The notes below the pieces were generated by a model. It was not told the DNA's origin. It was given only the letters and a program-made list of their open reading frames with translations, and did not search any database. A program made the translations under genes and the position numbers. Positions 1 to 7,551 of a stretch of 15,882 nt of DNA are shown piece after piece (within the stretch, counting starts at the first letter, position 1; every line of letters starts with the position of its first letter). The DNA comes from UBA4615 sp035628395. GTDB lineage: Bacteria > Pseudomonadota > Gammaproteobacteria > Burkholderiales > Burkholderiaceae_E. The stretch covers positions 1-15,882 of the forward strand of contig DASPJX010000028.1 of assembly GCA_035628395.1 (NCBI GenBank), in the 5' to 3' direction.

Positions 1-1
1 G

Positions 2-370
2 ATCGGCGATCTGGAGGTGCCGGCCGGAACGCGTCTGTTCTTCCTGATGCGGCCGCAGGCGATGAACCCGCGACATTTCGACCGCCCCGAGGCCTACCGC
101 CCCGAACGATGGACCGACCCGGCGGCGCGGGCGAGCGGCGCCCACGAACCGCGCGCCCACAACCAGTTCGGCGCCGGGCCGCGCGTGTGTCCGGGCCGAC
201 ACCTCGCCTCGGTGGAGATGCGGCTCGTCCTGTCGATGCTGCTGCGGAACTTCGAGATCGAGCTCGCGTGCGCCGAATCGGCGATCGACGAGGTCTGCGC
301 GTTCACGATGATGCCGAGCCGGATGCCGGTCAGGTTGCGGCTCAGGGACGGCGCGCCGGCGCCGGCGTGA
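2..370 (+). CDS. Cytochrome P450, C-terminal fragment (cut by window edge)
   Basis: This is the haem-binding end of a cytochrome P450 monooxygenase. The reading frame is open from base 2, so the start lies outside the window. The class-E type PERW motif is at 101-112. The haem-ligand loop FGAGPRVCPG is at 167-196 and fits F-x-x-G-x-x-x-C-x-G, with the thiolate cysteine codon at 188-190. The helix after it (SVEMRLVLSMLLRNFEIEL) is typical of the family's L helix. The frame stops with TGA at 368-370 after an Ala/Pro-rich tail. PERW and the FGAGPRVCPGR form recall eukaryote-like and fatty-acid or terpene hydroxylases rather than classical camphor-type bacterial P450s, but the substrate cannot be judged. 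About 670 bp separate it from the next gene, so co-transcription with the dehydrogenase is doubtful. The family call is certain; the function is not. Confidence 0.93.
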   Translation: MGDLEVPAGTRLFFLMRPQAMNPRHFDRPEAYRPERWTDPAARASGAHEPRAHNQFGAGPRVCPGRHLASVEMRLVLSMLLRNFEIELACAESAIDEVCAFTMMPSRMPVRLRLRDGAPAPA

Positions 371-765
371 ACCGCTCCACGCGACGGCCGAGAGACCGCG
401 GCACGAGCCGTCGGGACCGGTCGGGTTCGCGCGCAGCCGAAGCGGCGTCGCGTGCGTTCGAAGTCGGTCCATCGCGAGCGGACGGCCGCCGGCGGGGCAG
501 GGCGGCGGAGTCGGGCGGACGAGGTCGAATCGGGTGGCCGATCAGGACGGGCTCGATCGACGGTCTTCGTCCCGGGCGGCACGGGCACGTGCGCCGAGCG
601 GGACGCACCGACGACCACGAGGTCGCCGCCGCGGGCCACCCACTCGCGTCACGGCTGCGGATCGGCGCCGTCGCCGCCTTCCGTGGACCCCGGCGCGACG
701 GGCGATTCGACGGGCGCGTCCCGCTCGAGGGATTCGATCGCCGACGTTCGTGACCCCTAACGCCG

Positions 766-787
766 CGCGGCGGGATGAACCGCCGCG
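766..787. terminator. Strong GC hairpin, possible terminator or structured RNA element
   Basis: CGCGGCGG (766-773) pairs perfectly with CCGCCGCG (780-787) around a six-base GATGAA loop, giving an 8-bp stem of only G-C pairs. It overlaps a 12-bp palindrome CGCCGCGCGGCG (761-772), so two foldings compete. There is no T tract, so it is not a classical rho-independent terminator. It lies about 400 bp after the P450 stop, which is far for termination. In DNA this GC-rich the hairpin could also be chance. Confidence 0.25.
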
Positions 788-963
788 ACCCGGCCGCCTC
801 CGGCGACGAGTCGCGACCGTCCTGGCGGAACACCGGAGCGGGCGGCTGCCGGTCGCCGGAGCGCCGCCCGGCCGAGGCGCCCGACGCCTCGTTCGAGTCC
901 GGCAGGCGCCGCGGCCGAACGACGACGAAGGCCGTGCCGTTTTCGGACCCTGCGCGCGTGCCC

Positions 964-981
964 GGCACGGACCGCCGTGCC
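964..981. promoter_or_regulatory. Perfect 7-4-7 inverted repeat, candidate operator
   Basis: GGCACGG (964-970), spacer ACCG, then CCGTGCC (975-981) form a perfect inverted repeat. A -10-like hexamer TACAGT (991-996) starts 10 bases further on, and the dehydrogenase ATG is at 1044. No convincing -35 box is visible 17 bases upstream of the hexamer. The right arm plus one base (GCCGTGCC) recurs at 931-938 and 1021-1028. The position fits a regulator binding site for the dehydrogenase gene. It could also act as an RNA hairpin or be chance in GC-rich DNA. Confidence 0.35.
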
Positions 982-1043
982 CGAAGCGCCTACAGTACGC
1001 CGACAGGCGGCGACCCTCCCGCCGTGCCGATCGAGGAGACACC

Positions 1044-2045
1044 ATGTCCGCATCTCCCCCCGACCTCATGCACGCCGCGCTTCGCGGCGACGCCGGACTC
1101 GCGTTCGCGAGCATCCCGTGTCCCGTGCCCGGGCCCGACGACGTCCTGGTGCGAGTGCGGGCGGTCGCCCTGAACCGGGCCGATCTGGGGGTGCTCGCCG
1201 GACACATGCACGGGAACATCGGCGGGACCGGCACGGTTCTCGGCATGGAGTGGGCGGGCGAGGTGGTGCGGATCGGTTCCGGCGTGGACGGTCGCGCGCT
1301 CGGCGAGCGCGTGATGGGATTCGGGGCCGGGGCCTTCGCCGAGTACGCGATCGCCGACCGGGGCCGGGTGCTGCCGGTGCCCGCCGGCATGACCTTCGAG
1401 CAGGCGGCGACGCTGCCGGTCGCGTTGATGACGATGCACGACGCTCTCGTGACGAACGGCCGACTCGAGCGGGGCCAGGCCGTGCTGATACAGGGCGCGT
1501 CGTCCGGGGTCGGGCTGATGGCCCTGCAGATCGCCCGTCACCTGGGCGCGTCCCTCGTCGTCGGCAGCTCGAGCGACGCGGGCCGTCGCGCCCGCCTGCA
1601 CGAGTTCGGTGCGGGGCTTTCGATCGACACGTCCGATCCGGACTGGCCCGGGATCGTGCGGAACGCCACCGGGGGGCAGGGCGTGGACCTGGTGATCGAC
1701 CAGCTGTCCGGCGCGACGACGAACGCGACGATGGCCGCGACGAAGGTGCGCGGGCGCATCGTCAACGTGGGACGGCTGGCCGGGACCCGGGGCGAGTTCG
1801 ACTTCGACCTCCACGCGCTGCGACGCATCGACTACGTCGGCGTGACCTTCCGCACCCGCGGCCTCGACGAGGTGCGCGAGATCGGCCGCCGGATGTGGGC
1901 CGATCTGGCTCCGGCGGTGGCGGACGGCTCGCTCGCGCTGCCCGTCTCGGCGACCTTCCCGTTCGAGCGGCTGGGCGAGGCCTTCGAGATGATGAGAGCG
2001 AACCGGCACTTCGGAAAGATCGTGGCCGTGCTCGACCCGGCCTAG
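1044..2045 (+). CDS. Zinc-free MDR-family NAD(P)H oxidoreductase, quinone reductase type
   Basis: A 333-residue medium-chain dehydrogenase/reductase. The frame stays open upstream, but I chose the ATG at 1044 because GAGGAG (1033-1038) lies 5 nt before it and family homology starts there. The N-terminal GroES-like domain covers about residues 20-130 and includes the substrate-loop segment VRVRAVALNRADL. The nucleotide-binding Rossmann domain follows, with GASSGVG at 151-157. The cysteine ligands of zinc alcohol dehydrogenases are absent, which places it with NADPH:quinone oxidoreductases and enoyl/crotonyl reductase-like members. Such enzymes reduce quinones or activated double bonds in the cytoplasm. 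It is transcribed towards the TetR gene, 13 bp away. A role in the adjacent CoA pathway, for example reducing an alpha,beta-unsaturated intermediate, is possible but not shown. Family confidence is high, substrate unknown. Confidence 0.9.
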   Translation: MSASPPDLMHAALRGDAGLAFASIPCPVPGPDDVLVRVRAVALNRADLGVLAGHMHGNIGGTGTVLGMEWAGEVVRIGSGVDGRALGERVMGFGAGAFAEYAIADRGRVLPVPAGMTFEQAATLPVALMTMHDALVTNGRLERGQAVLIQGASSGVGLMALQIARHLGASLVVGSSSDAGRRARLHEFGAGLSIDTSDPDWPGIVRNATGGQGVDLVIDQLSGATTNATMAATKVRGRIVNVGRLAGTRGEFDFDLHALRRIDYVGVTFRTRGLDEVREIGRRMWADLAPAVADGSLALPVSATFPFERLGEAFEMMRANRHFGKIVAVLDPA

Positions 2046-2060
2046 GGCCCGGGCCGAGTC
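2034..2060. terminator. Hairpin across two convergent stop codons, candidate bidirectional terminator
   Basis: GACCCGGCC (2034-2042) pairs with GGCCGAGTC (2052-2060), 9 bp with one C:A mismatch, around a 9-base loop. The loop holds most of the dehydrogenase stop codon and the right arm enters the TetR stop codon. The symmetry and position between convergent genes fit a shared terminator, but neither strand has a run of T after it. Confidence 0.4.
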
Positions 2061-2817
2061 AGAGAACCGACCGGCGGGTGGCGCCGCGCCGCGATCGCGA
2101 GGCGCCTTGCGGCTGCGGCTGCACGGCGCCGCGCGGCGCGGCGCCCGCACGCTTGCGCGTCACCGGACGGACGGCGTCGGCCTCGACGGGCGCCGTGATG
2201 CCCGCGACCAGGATCTTGCAGAGCGACGGCCACTGCCCGGTCAGCGAGTACGCGCGCCCGCGGTATTCCCACATCAGGAAGGCGCGGGTGAAGATGCCCG
2301 ACCAGGCGTCGAACACCACGACCCCCGAGACGTCGGCGCGGATCTCGCCGCCTTCCTGACCTTCGGCGATCACCGCCAGCAGTCGCTTCACCGGCTCGTG
2401 AGCCCGGTAGGTGTCGTCCCGCATCCAGCGCTCGAGCGGCACGGTCATGAAGATGACTCGGCCCACCTCCGGATTGCGCTCGTAGTACGACAGGTGCACG
2501 AGCAGGTAATCCTGCAGCCTCGCCAGCGGACTCTTGTCGGTCTCGAGGGCCGCGATCGCCGCGGGGTAGAGATCCTGCAGCCAATGCGCGATGAACCGGA
2601 ACAGCAGCGCTTCCTTGTCCTTGAAGTGCCGATAGATCGTGGCGAAGCTCATGCCGGCTTCGCGTGCGATCGAGCGCATGTCGACGCGGTGGAAGTCCTC
2701 GACCGAGAACGTGCGCAGCACGACCGGGCCGAGCCGCTTCACGATGTCGCCGGGAATGTCCCCGTCCGCGGTTCGAGGGGTGGGACGACGACGCGTGACG
2801 GCTTGCTCGGGAGGCAT
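2059..2817 (-). CDS. TetR/AcrR-family transcriptional regulator
   Basis: A 252-residue TetR-type repressor. The N-terminal helix-turn-helix lies at about residues 46-66, with the segment VDMRSIAREAGMSFATIYRH and the recognition-helix signature ATIYRHFKDKEALL. The rest is a helical ligand-binding domain of unassigned subtype. I chose ATG at 2817 (MPPEQ). The same frame is open back to 2958 but would then run through the divergent promoter region and into the next gene's start. No good Shine-Dalgarno is visible. The C-terminus (about residues 217-252) is an unusual Arg/Pro/Gln/Ser-rich basic tail outside the normal fold. It is divergent from the transporter-catabolic operon, with a perfect inverted repeat between them, so it probably represses that operon and itself. 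The ligand is likely the transported acid or its CoA ester, which is inference. Confidence 0.88.
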   Translation of the reverse strand: MPPEQAVTRRRPTPRTADGDIPGDIVKRLGPVVLRTFSVEDFHRVDMRSIAREAGMSFATIYRHFKDKEALLFRFIAHWLQDLYPAAIAALETDKSPLARLQDYLLVHLSYYERNPEVGRVIFMTVPLERWMRDDTYRAHEPVKRLLAVIAEGQEGGEIRADVSGVVVFDAWSGIFTRAFLMWEYRGRAYSLTGQWPSLCKILVAGITAPVEADAVRPVTRKRAGAAPRGAVQPQPQGASRSRRGATRRSVL

Positions 2818-2852
2818 CGATTCGATGTGGGCTGCGATTCTCGGGTGGACGC

Positions 2853-2881
2853 TTGACCGCGTAACGATGTTACCGTACCGT
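2853..2881 (+). promoter_or_regulatory. Candidate sigma-70 promoter of the transport-catabolic operon
   Basis: TTGACC (2853-2858) matches 5 of 6 bases of the -35 consensus. A 17-bp spacer leads to TACCGT (2876-2881), a weak -10 with 3 of 6 matches. Transcription would begin near 2888, leaving a leader of about 60 nt before the ATG at 2947. The region is visibly more AT-rich than its surroundings. The weak -10 is the main doubt. Confidence 0.45.
2861..2873. promoter_or_regulatory. Perfect inverted repeat GTAAC-GAT-GTTAC, candidate TetR operator
   Basis: Two perfect 5-base arms (2861-2865 and 2869-2873) flank GAT. The site sits inside the spacer of the candidate operon promoter and 43 bp ahead of the divergent TetR start codon. 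This is where a TetR dimer would block both transcripts. I saw no second copy of this AT-rich motif in the window. TetR operators are often longer, and the symmetry here does not extend outwards. Confidence 0.5.
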
Positions 2882-2946
2882 GGGACGACAACGTTCGCCG
2901 ATCGTCCGAGGCCGGCGACGAATACAACGACATCGGGAGGAGACGC

Positions 2947-4077
2947 ATGGGACTGCATCGGTTAGTGCTGGCCGCCGCCTTGGCCGCCACGGCCTCGATC
3001 GGCGTGTCGGCCGACGCTCAGACGGTCAAGATCGGTGCCGTGCAGGGGCTGAGCGGTCCCCCGGCGATCGTCGATTTCGGCGAGTCCTACCTCCAGGGCA
3101 ACCAGATGGCGCTCAAGGAGTACAACGCCGCGTCGCCCAAGCACAAGATCGAGTTCATCACGTACAACGACGAGGCGAATCCGCAGCGTGCGGTGTCGCT
3201 CGTGCAGCGCCTCATCAGCAACGACCGGGTCTCGGCCATCATCGGCACCGTCAACAGCGGGAACGTGGCGGCCTTCGCGCCGATGGTCCAGCAGGCCCGC
3301 ATCCCGCTGATGGCCGGCCCGGCGATCGCGACCGACATCACGTCGAAATTCATCGACCAGTCGCCCAGCTTCATCTTCCGCTGCTCGATGGTCGAGAAGT
3401 ACCAGGTCGACGCGATGCTCGACTGGGGCATCAAGAACTTCAAGAAGATCGGCCTGCTCCACGGCACGACCGGCTACGGCATGTTCGCGGCCAGCGAGAT
3501 CCAGAAGGGCATGAAGGAGCGCAAGGTCGAGCTGGTCGCGGTCGAGAGCGCGGCACCCAACGTCACCGACATGACGCCGCAGGTGCTGAACCTGAAGAAC
3601 TCCGGTGCCGAGCTCGTGCTGATGTTCCACGACAGCCTGGAGCTGCTCTATCGCGCGTTGCCTAAGGCCAACTTCAAGCCGGTCGTCGCCGGCAACTGGG
3701 GGCTGTCGTCGCAGATGGTGCTGAACATCGTCGGCGCCGAAGGTCTGGAAGGGACGGTGATGGGGCAGGCGCTCGACCTGAACGAGGCCAAGGCCGCGGC
3801 GTTCGACGCGCGGATGCGCAAGGAGTTCGGCGACAAGTACCGCTGGCCGGTCGTCGCGGCGCTCGGCTACGACGGGATGAAGCTGCTGCTGCAGGCGATC
3901 GACCGGGTCGGAGGCGATCCGATCAAGCTGCAGAAGGCCCTCGAGTCGACCGACGGCTTCCAGGCGGTGTCCGGCACGCCCGCCAAGCCGTTCGGTCCGA
4001 AGGACCACGAGTGCCTCGATCCCGAGAACGTGTTCCTGGGCGTCTGGCGCGGCGGGCGGGTCGTCAGGCTCAAGTAG
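2947..4077 (+). CDS. Periplasmic substrate-binding protein of a branched-chain amino acid-type ABC importer
   Basis: A 376-residue extracellular binding protein of the Leu/Ile/Val (Peripla_BP_6) family. The N-terminus has a Sec signal peptide: a basic start (GLHR), a hydrophobic core, and a likely cleavage site after SADA (residues 21-24), giving a mature protein that begins QTVKIG. There is no lipobox cysteine, so it should be free in the periplasm. The family opening VKIGAVQGLSGP and the two-lobe pattern are clear. GGGAGGAG (2935-2942) sits 4 nt before the ATG. It is the first gene of the operon and lies 31 nt before livH. Members of this family in Burkholderiales bind many aromatic, aliphatic and dicarboxylic acids as well as amino acids. 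With acyl-CoA enzymes downstream, a carboxylic acid ligand is more likely than an amino acid, but that is inference. Confidence 0.93.
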   Translation: MGLHRLVLAAALAATASIGVSADAQTVKIGAVQGLSGPPAIVDFGESYLQGNQMALKEYNAASPKHKIEFITYNDEANPQRAVSLVQRLISNDRVSAIIGTVNSGNVAAFAPMVQQARIPLMAGPAIATDITSKFIDQSPSFIFRCSMVEKYQVDAMLDWGIKNFKKIGLLHGTTGYGMFAASEIQKGMKERKVELVAVESAAPNVTDMTPQVLNLKNSGAELVLMFHDSLELLYRALPKANFKPVVAGNWGLSSQMVLNIVGAEGLEGTVMGQALDLNEAKAAAFDARMRKEFGDKYRWPVVAALGYDGMKLLLQAIDRVGGDPIKLQKALESTDGFQAVSGTPAKPFGPKDHECLDPENVFLGVWRGGRVVRLK

Positions 4078-4108
4078 CGGTCCGGACCGTCCCCGGGAGC
4101 CCGCCACG

Positions 4109-5008
4109 ATGATCGGCGTCGATCTCGTCCAGCTGCTGATCAGCGGCATCGCCCTCGGCTGCATCTACACGCTGATGGGCAAGGGGCTGCTCGTCACGTA
4201 TCTCACGACGCGCGCGCTGAACTTCGGGCAAGGCGACTTCCTGATGATCGCGGCCTTCCTGTCGATGGCGCTGCTCGGGCTGGGGCTGCCGGTGCTGCTG
4301 GCGGTACCCGTGGTGATCGCGGCCCTGGTGGTGCTCGGGCTCGTCCTCGAGCGCGTCGCGATCCGTCCGCTGGGAGCCGTCCACGCCGGCAGCGGCAGCG
4401 CGCTCGCCTGGATCCTCACCACGCTGGGCGCAGGCATGCTGCTCCAGAACACCGCCCAGATCGTCTGGGGCAAGAGCCGCTTCTACTCGCCCCCGCTCTT
4501 CGTGACCGAGCAGAAGAAGGTCATCGAGCTCGCGGGGGTGAGATTCTTCGCCGAGGAGCTGCTCGCCGCGATCGTCGCCCTGACGGTCGTCGCGGCCCTC
4601 TACTGGCTCCTGTTCCGTTCCCGCTGGGGAAAGGAAGTGAGCGCGGTGTCGTTCGACAAGGGCACGGCGGCGCTCCTCGGGATCGACGTGCGCCGCGTGG
4701 TCGCCACGTCCTACGCGATCATGGCGGCCCTCGCGGCGATCGCGGGCGTCATCGCCGGGCCGCTCACGACGGTCCAGGCCCACATGGGTCTGCTGTTCAT
4801 CCTGAAGGGCTTCGCGGTCGTGTGCATCGGGGGGTTCGCCAACCCGGTGGGCATCCTGATCGCGGGTCTCGGCTTCGGGCTGCTCGAGGTGTTCTCCAAC
4901 TACTTCGACTCGCAGTTCGGCGACCTCTACCCCTTCGCGATCGCGCTCCTGTTCCTGATCGTACGGCCCTCCGGGATCTTCGGCGAATCGAAGACCGACG
5001 TGCGCTGA
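4109..5008 (+). CDS. livH: ABC importer permease, LivH type
   Basis: A 299-residue inner-membrane permease of the branched-chain amino acid transporter family, with about eight hydrophobic segments. Family landmarks are the N-terminal GIALGCIYTLMGKGL, the NFGQGDFLM segment (39-46; usual form N-F-A-x-G), the cytoplasmic loop LGIDVRRVVATSYAI (190-204) that contacts the ATPase, and the C-terminal RPSGIFGE (286-293). The ATG follows GGGAG (4095-4099) with 9 nt spacing. The stop is 3 nt before the next gene, so translation is probably coupled. It would form a heterodimeric channel with the LivM half of the next protein. The symbol marks the family only; the substrate need not be a branched-chain amino acid. 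Confidence 0.94.
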   Translation: MIGVDLVQLLISGIALGCIYTLMGKGLLVTYLTTRALNFGQGDFLMIAAFLSMALLGLGLPVLLAVPVVIAALVVLGLVLERVAIRPLGAVHAGSGSALAWILTTLGAGMLLQNTAQIVWGKSRFYSPPLFVTEQKKVIELAGVRFFAEELLAAIVALTVVAALYWLLFRSRWGKEVSAVSFDKGTAALLGIDVRRVVATSYAIMAALAAIAGVIAGPLTTVQAHMGLLFILKGFAVVCIGGFANPVGILIAGLGFGLLEVFSNYFDSQFGDLYPFAIALLFLIVRPSGIFGESKTDVR

Positions 5009-5011
5009 TCC

Positions 5012-6795
5012 ATGCGACGCCCACGCCACCTGCGCTACCTGATCGCCTTCGGCGCCATCGCCGCGTTCCCGTTCGTCGCGCCCAACGCGTACTACGTCAA
5101 CCTGGGCCAGGACATCGCGATCGTCGCGATCGCGGCGCTCGGGCTCAACATCCTGTTCGGACTGTCCGGGCAGCTGTCGCTCGGACAGGCGGGGTTCATG
5201 GCCCTGGGCGCGTACGGCTCCGCCGTGCTCGCGGTGAAGGCGGGCTGGCCGCTGTGGGCGACCGTCTTCGTCGCGCTCGGGGTGAGCGCGCTCGCCGGGA
5301 TGGTGATCGGCCTGGTCGCGCTCCGCACCCGCACGCACTATCTCGCGATGGTGACGCTCGCGTTCGGCTACATCGTGGAGATCTTCGCGCAGCGATGGGT
5401 CGACCTCACCGGCGGCTCCATGGGCCTGGTCGGTGTCCCGCAGCTCAACCTGGGCAACTTCGTGCACGGGCCGACGATCTTCTTCCTGGTCATCGGCTTC
5501 ACGTTCCTGGTGCTGCAGATGCTGAACGACTACGCGATGCCGGCGCGCTGGGGACGCAACCTGCAGGCGATCAAGGAGAGCGAGAGCTTCGCGGTCACCG
5601 TCGGCATCGACGCCCCGCGCTGGCGCAGCCTGGTCTTCGTGGTCGGCGCGGTGCTGGCCGGGCTGTCGGGCTACTTCTTCGCGCATCAGGCCGGTTACAT
5701 CAGCAGCGACGCCTTCGGGCTCGACCGGAGCATCGCGCTGCTGATCGCGGTCGTGATCGGCGGGCTGGGGCGTGCCTACGGTCCGATCGTCGGCGCGACC
5801 ATCCTGGTCCTGCTCAACCAGATCACCGCCGATCTCTACGAGGTCTCGTACTTCATCTTCGGGGGAATCCTGCTGCTGGTGATGCTCTTCTTCCCGGCCG
5901 GCGCCGTCGGAGCGATGGAGCGACTGCTCGGGCGGGACCGACGGTCCGCGCCCTTGCCGTCGGCGCCCGCCGACGCCGCGCGAGCGTCGCCGGGGGACGC
6001 CCTGCCGCCGATGGTCGGCTCGCGACACGCCGGCACCGGTCCGATCCTCGAGCTGCGCGGCATCACCAAGTCGTACGCGGGCGTGACGGCGCTGAGCGAG
6101 CTGTCCCTCGACATCCTCCCGGGCACCGTCCACGCCGTCATCGGCCCGAACGGCGCCGGCAAGAGCACGCTCGTCAACATCCTGAGCGGCCTGTACGCAC
6201 CGAACGCCGGAACCATCTCCTTCTGCGGCCAGGACATCACCCGGCTGGCGCCGCATCGGCGAGCGGAACGGGGCATCACGCGAACCTTCCAGAATCTGCA
6301 GCTGATCGGCACGCTCACCGTGGCCGAGAACGTGATGCTGGGGCTGCGAGGCCGCGGCGGTTTCGTCGCGGGCTGGCTCGGCTGGCTCGCGAGCGACGCC
6401 GAGGCCCGGGCCGAGCGCGACGAGGCGCTGCGCCTGCTGCGCTTCTTCGGCATCGAGCGGTTCGCCGATGCGATGCCCGGCGAGCTCGCGTACGGGCACC
6501 GCAAGCTCTGCGAGCTGGCTCGTGCCCTCGCGCAGCGGCCGACGATGCTGCTGCTCGACGAGCCGATCGCGGGGCTGAACGAGGAGGAGGCGCGGGAGGT
6601 GATGGCGCGGATCCGGACCCTGAAGGCGCTGGGCGTGACCATCCTGCTGATCGAGCACAACATGACGTTCGTCATGGAGCTGTCGGACACGGTCTCCGTG
6701 CTCGACTACGGCCGCAAGATCGCCGAGGGGACGCCCGCCGAGGTGCAGGCGAACCAGGGCGTGATCACCGCCTACCTGGGTGCGGAGGAAGCGGC

Positions 6796-6799
<4 letters not shown>
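5012..6799 (+). CDS. livM-livG: Fused ABC permease (LivM) and ATP-binding protein (LivG)
   Basis: A 595-residue fusion of two subunits that are separate in E. coli. Residues 1-305 are a LivM permease with multiple membrane segments and the landmark ALGLNILFGLSGQLSLGQAG. Residues 306-345 are a Pro/Ala/Arg-rich linker. Residues 346-595 are a LivG ATPase: Walker A GPNGAGKST (378-386), Q-loop Q427 in TFQNLQ, signature LAYGH (492-496) instead of the usual LSYGQ/LSGGQ, Walker B MLLLDEP (512-518) with E517, and H-loop H549 in IEHN. All catalytic residues are present. The reading frame is unbroken through the linker, so this is a true fusion. An in-frame ATG at 6011 (residue 334) could in principle yield free LivG, but its nearest purine-rich stretch is about 13 nt away. 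LivM-LivG fusions are known in Proteobacteria. Confidence 0.94.
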
Positions 6800-7509
<710 letters not shown>

Positions 7510-7551
7510 TCCGGTGGCGCCCCGGGACCGCTCGGCGAAGAGGAGCTGGAC

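Larger units (their letters stand above)
371..1043. other. Gene-poor GC-rich region between P450 and dehydrogenase
   Basis: I see no supportable gene in these 673 bp. Several frames are open on both strands, but their translations are Arg/Ala/Pro/Gly-rich, resemble no family and overlap one another, as expected of random very GC-rich DNA. The stretch contains a strong hairpin (766-787), a 9-base direct repeat CGACGGGCG (696-704 and 708-716), three copies of GCCGTGCC (931-938, 974-981, 1021-1028) and a perfect inverted repeat (964-981). The right end is probably the control region of the dehydrogenase gene. Confidence 0.6.

Noticed and set aside
961..985. A sigma-54 promoter (GGCACG followed by GCC) ahead of the dehydrogenase
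   Set aside because: The -12 element lacks the TTGC core, and the similarity comes from the inverted repeat.
534..1043. A 170-residue N-terminal extension of the dehydrogenase frame
   Set aside because: The extension is Arg-rich without similarity to MDR proteins, and a good ribosome binding site precedes the ATG at 1044.
2818..2958. A longer TetR start at 2958
   Set aside because: It would overlap the start of the divergent binding-protein gene and run through the promoter/operator region. The extra residues do not look like a TetR N-terminus.
4070..6658. An 862-codon open frame on the minus strand across the permease and ATPase genes
   Set aside because: It lies antisense to genes with clear family motifs. 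Its translation is His/Asp/Gln/Arg-rich low complexity, as produced by the complement of GC-rich codons.
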